Source: Clostridium sp. CAG:510
GTDB taxonomy: Bacteria > Bacillota > Clostridia > Lachnospirales > Lachnospiraceae
Reading direction: 5' to 3'
DNA: 16,919 nt
Assembly (NCBI GenBank): GCA_000434615.1
Contig: FR880820.1
Span: 51,061 to 67,979 of the forward strand
Shown piece by piece: positions 15,243 to 16,919 of the stretch. Below the pieces are notes generated by a model, which was not told the origin of the DNA, did not search any database, and saw only the letters and a program-made list of their open reading frames with translations. Numbering within the stretch: the first letter of the stretch is position 1; the number at the start of each line of letters is the position of its first letter. A program made the translations under genes and the position numbers.

Positions 15243-16741
15243 GAATGTATCTTTTTTATTTGACATTGAAAACCGGAAACTGCATGATTGCTCTTGGAAT
15301 ATTCGTATATTCCATTGCATTGGCTGTCATATGCCCTGCTCTTAGACGAAGAGAAAAGTATCTTGTACTCCGTATTCTTTGCTTTCTGCCTGCTATAGCT
15401 GCATTCGTACACTGGGGAATTTATGGAAATCTGTTCATTCATCATTTTAATCTTTTTTATCTGGAGACATTTATTCCAGTACTGTTTATTTTTAACATCA
15501 AATCAGTATTCATCCGCATAATCAGATCGGTTATGGTTTGTCTGTCCTCAGCAGTGTTATGCTTTGTTTTTATCCTTAATTCCATCTCGGCGCCAATGGT
15601 ACACAATTATACCCGATACAGTTATACAGAGAGCTTTAAGAAAATGCTGAAGACGATGGAACAGGAATACTGTCTTAACTCATGGAAAGAAATCGACTAT
15701 GACGAACTGCTTGAGACATACCTGCCGAGAGTTGAGGAAGCTGAAAAAAACAGGGACGAAGCAGCATATTCGGCAATCGTTACTGAAGTTACATATTATT
15801 TCTATGATTCGCATGTCGGACCATATCTTACAGATGACACAAGATTCGCTACGTGTGAGTACCTTTCCGGAAACGATTATGGTCTGTCCATGATCCGCAT
15901 TGACGACGGCAGTGTAATCGCTGTTTTGGTAGAACCCGGATGTGAGGCGGACACGAAAGGTATTCACAATGGAACAACGATAATTTCATGGGACAACCGG
16001 GACATCAATGAAGCCGTTGAGGATGTAGAATGTATCTATCCCGGATTATCATTTCCGGTAGAGGAAAATGAAGATATCTTCCGACCTATTTTTCTTGCCG
16101 GAAAGGGTGGGGAGAGCGTTTCCATTACATTCCTTGATGATAACGGAAACGAACGGAGTATTTTGGTTCAGAAAACAGGTAATTATGAGGATAGATTATC
16201 GGTAGCTATAAATTGCTTATTGCATGACGGTGATGATTACCAAAACTTTTATTCCTGTATGCTTGATGACAGGTGTGGGTATCTTCAAATAACAAGCGAA
16301 TGCTATGATGCGTTGGGGGATAATATTTCTGCAATTAAAAAGGGCTATTATCCAGAACTTACAAAATACTATGCAGATTTAATTGAGAATTTAGAGAACA
16401 AGGGCATGCAATGTCTAATAATAGATATTCGCAATAACGGAGGCGGTTACGATTCCGTAGCAGGTGCGCTTGCTTCACTTTTCAATGATAAAAAGGCTCA
16501 TATGGTTTCATTTGGATACGAGGATGCACAGGGATATCATGTTGAGGAGAGCCAATATATATTTCCGGATGGCAGATATGCTGATATTCCGGTTGTCGTG
16601 CTTGTCAATTCCAATTGTATGAGTGCAGGCGACGGAATGGCAAAATTCCTCGGAGACTGTCCGAATGTGACTTTGATGGGGATTACTGCGAGCAGTGGTG
16701 TCAATCAGAATAATGGAGCATTCCTGTTAAGTAACAAATAA
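15239..16741 (+). pseudogene. Membrane-bound PDZ/S41-family peptidase, apparently truncated at its C-terminus
   Basis: The 500 visible residues have four hydrophobic helices (about 13-34, 43-62, 71-90, 96-116), a helical segment with a DSHVGP motif at 190-195, and a PDZ-like domain at about 212-312. An S41 protease core follows at about 345-500: CGYLQITSECYD, CLIIDIRNNGGGYDSVAGAL, then VLVNSNCMSAGD with the probable nucleophile Ser462. Members cleave extracytoplasmic proteins or peptides near their C-termini. No lysine stands where CtpA-type enzymes have their Ser/Lys partner (the stretch reads GITASSGVNQNNG). A tricorn-like arrangement using His192 is possible. The protein stops at FLLSNK, just where family members normally continue with a strand and tail of some dozens of residues, and an IS110 transposase begins 90 bases later. 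I therefore call it a probable disrupted gene, though a shortened active protein cannot be excluded. Confidence 0.72.
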
Positions 16742-16771
16742 CCGGTTTGCAAAAAATGAGTGCCACCCATA

Positions 16772-16814
16772 GAATAATGATTGTTAACTTGGCGGTTAAT
16801 AAGAATCATTGTTC
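16772..16814 (+). other. 17-bp imperfect hairpin in the IS110 left end / transposase leader
   Basis: GAATAATGATT (16772-16782) pairs with AATCATTGTTC (16804-16814), one G-U included. GTTAAC (16783-16788) then pairs with GTTAAT (16795-16800), leaving AAG bulged, around a TTGGCG loop. The AAAGGA ribosome site begins at the next base or so. The hairpin could be part of a guide-type RNA, a recombinase binding site, or a block against read-in translation. Confidence 0.75.
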
Positions 16815-16831
16815 AAAGGAGACACCCACAA

Positions 16832-16919
16832 ATGAATTATAAGCAGAATGAAAAAATCAATCAAGTAAAAGAATCAACTTTGGTAGTTGGAATCGATATC
16901 GGAAGCACGACACAGTACG
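16832..16919 (+). CDS. IS110-family transposase, N-terminal 29 residues only
   Basis: The visible protein begins MNYKQNEKINQVKES and goes on TLVVGIDIGSTTQY at the window edge. This is the usual opening of IS110 transposases of gut clostridia. The Asp in VGIDIG is the first acidic residue of the RuvC-like DEDD catalytic domain. These recombinases work with a serine domain at the C-terminus (not in view) and are directed by an element-encoded bridge/seeker RNA. AAAGGA lies about 11 bases before the ATG. A GIDIGST motif also occurs in sugar kinases and in acyl-CoA dehydratase activases, but those lack this N-terminal lead and would not explain the broken gene upstream. Confidence 0.8.
   Translation, partial: MNYKQNEKINQVKESTLVVGIDIGSTTQY

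Larger units (their letters stand above)
16739..16919 (+). mobile_element. IS110-family insertion sequence, left end, runs off the window
   Basis: The element is inferred from the start of an IS110-type transposase at 16832 and the sudden end of the S41 gene. The exact left boundary cannot be fixed: IS110 elements lack classic terminal inverted repeats and often make no target duplication. The junction is probably within about 16730-16745. About 90 bases of non-coding left end are visible. They hold a strong hairpin (16772-16814) flanked by similar motifs, TGCCACCC (16761-16768) and GACACCC (16821-16827). Confidence 0.7.

Noticed and set aside
16832..16919. Reading GIDIGSTT as an acyl-CoA dehydratase activase or sugar kinase start
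   Set aside because: Those proteins begin with the motif close to the N-terminus and lack the MNYKQNEKINQ lead. The IS110 reading also explains the truncated gene and structured non-coding end.
1..16919. CRISPR arrays, tRNA or rRNA genes, phage genes
   Set aside because: No regularly spaced repeats, tRNA cloverleaf or rRNA-like stretch was seen; intergenic spaces are short, the longest being about 143 bases (3487-3629).

Overview
The window looks like a chromosomal segment of an anaerobic Firmicute, most likely a Lachnospiraceae-type clostridium. The basis is family-level recognition (formate-THF ligase plus FolD, NfnAB, MetY, SpoIIIE-type FtsK next to a ClpP-like protein), strong AGGAGG-like ribosome binding sites and the codon style. 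No rRNA or other taxonomic marker is present, so this placement is inference. Every recognisable gene is on the + strand.

Region 1 (1-3545) holds the 3' part of a YebC/PmpR-family gene, a MetY-type O-acetylhomoserine sulfhydrylase and a polytopic GT-C-like membrane protein with a long cytosolic tail. It ends at a strong intrinsic terminator. Region 2 (3546-9700) begins with a ClpP-fold (TepA-like) serine protease. A near-consensus promoter follows, then a SpoIIIE/FtsK DNA translocase and the one-carbon pair fhs and folD. Region 3 (9716-14335) has the two subunits of the electron-bifurcating transhydrogenase NfnAB, flanked on each side by a membrane protein with an N-terminal zinc ribbon. The upstream one also has TPR-like helices and two chitobiase C-terminal-like beta repeats. 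The region ends at a hairpin terminator.

Region 4 (about 14309-16919) is visibly more AT-rich and looks like accessory DNA. It carries a promoter overlapping the terminator, a small anchored protein with a TTG start, a three-helix membrane protein, and a four-helix membrane protein fused to PDZ-like and S41 peptidase domains. The S41 gene stops abruptly after its active-site region. Within about 100 bases an IS110-family transposase gene begins and runs off the window. The simplest reading is that the IS element cut off the end of the peptidase gene. Between them is a strong 17-bp hairpin in the left end of the IS.

Working together: Fhs and FolD interconvert formate, formyl-, methenyl- and methylene-THF, using NADP(H). 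NfnAB links NADPH with NADH and reduced ferredoxin, so the run can be read as one-carbon flux plus its redox balancing. The most interesting material is the small-membrane-protein/S41 cassette, the IS110 left end, and the pair of uncharacterised zinc-ribbon membrane proteins around nfnAB.
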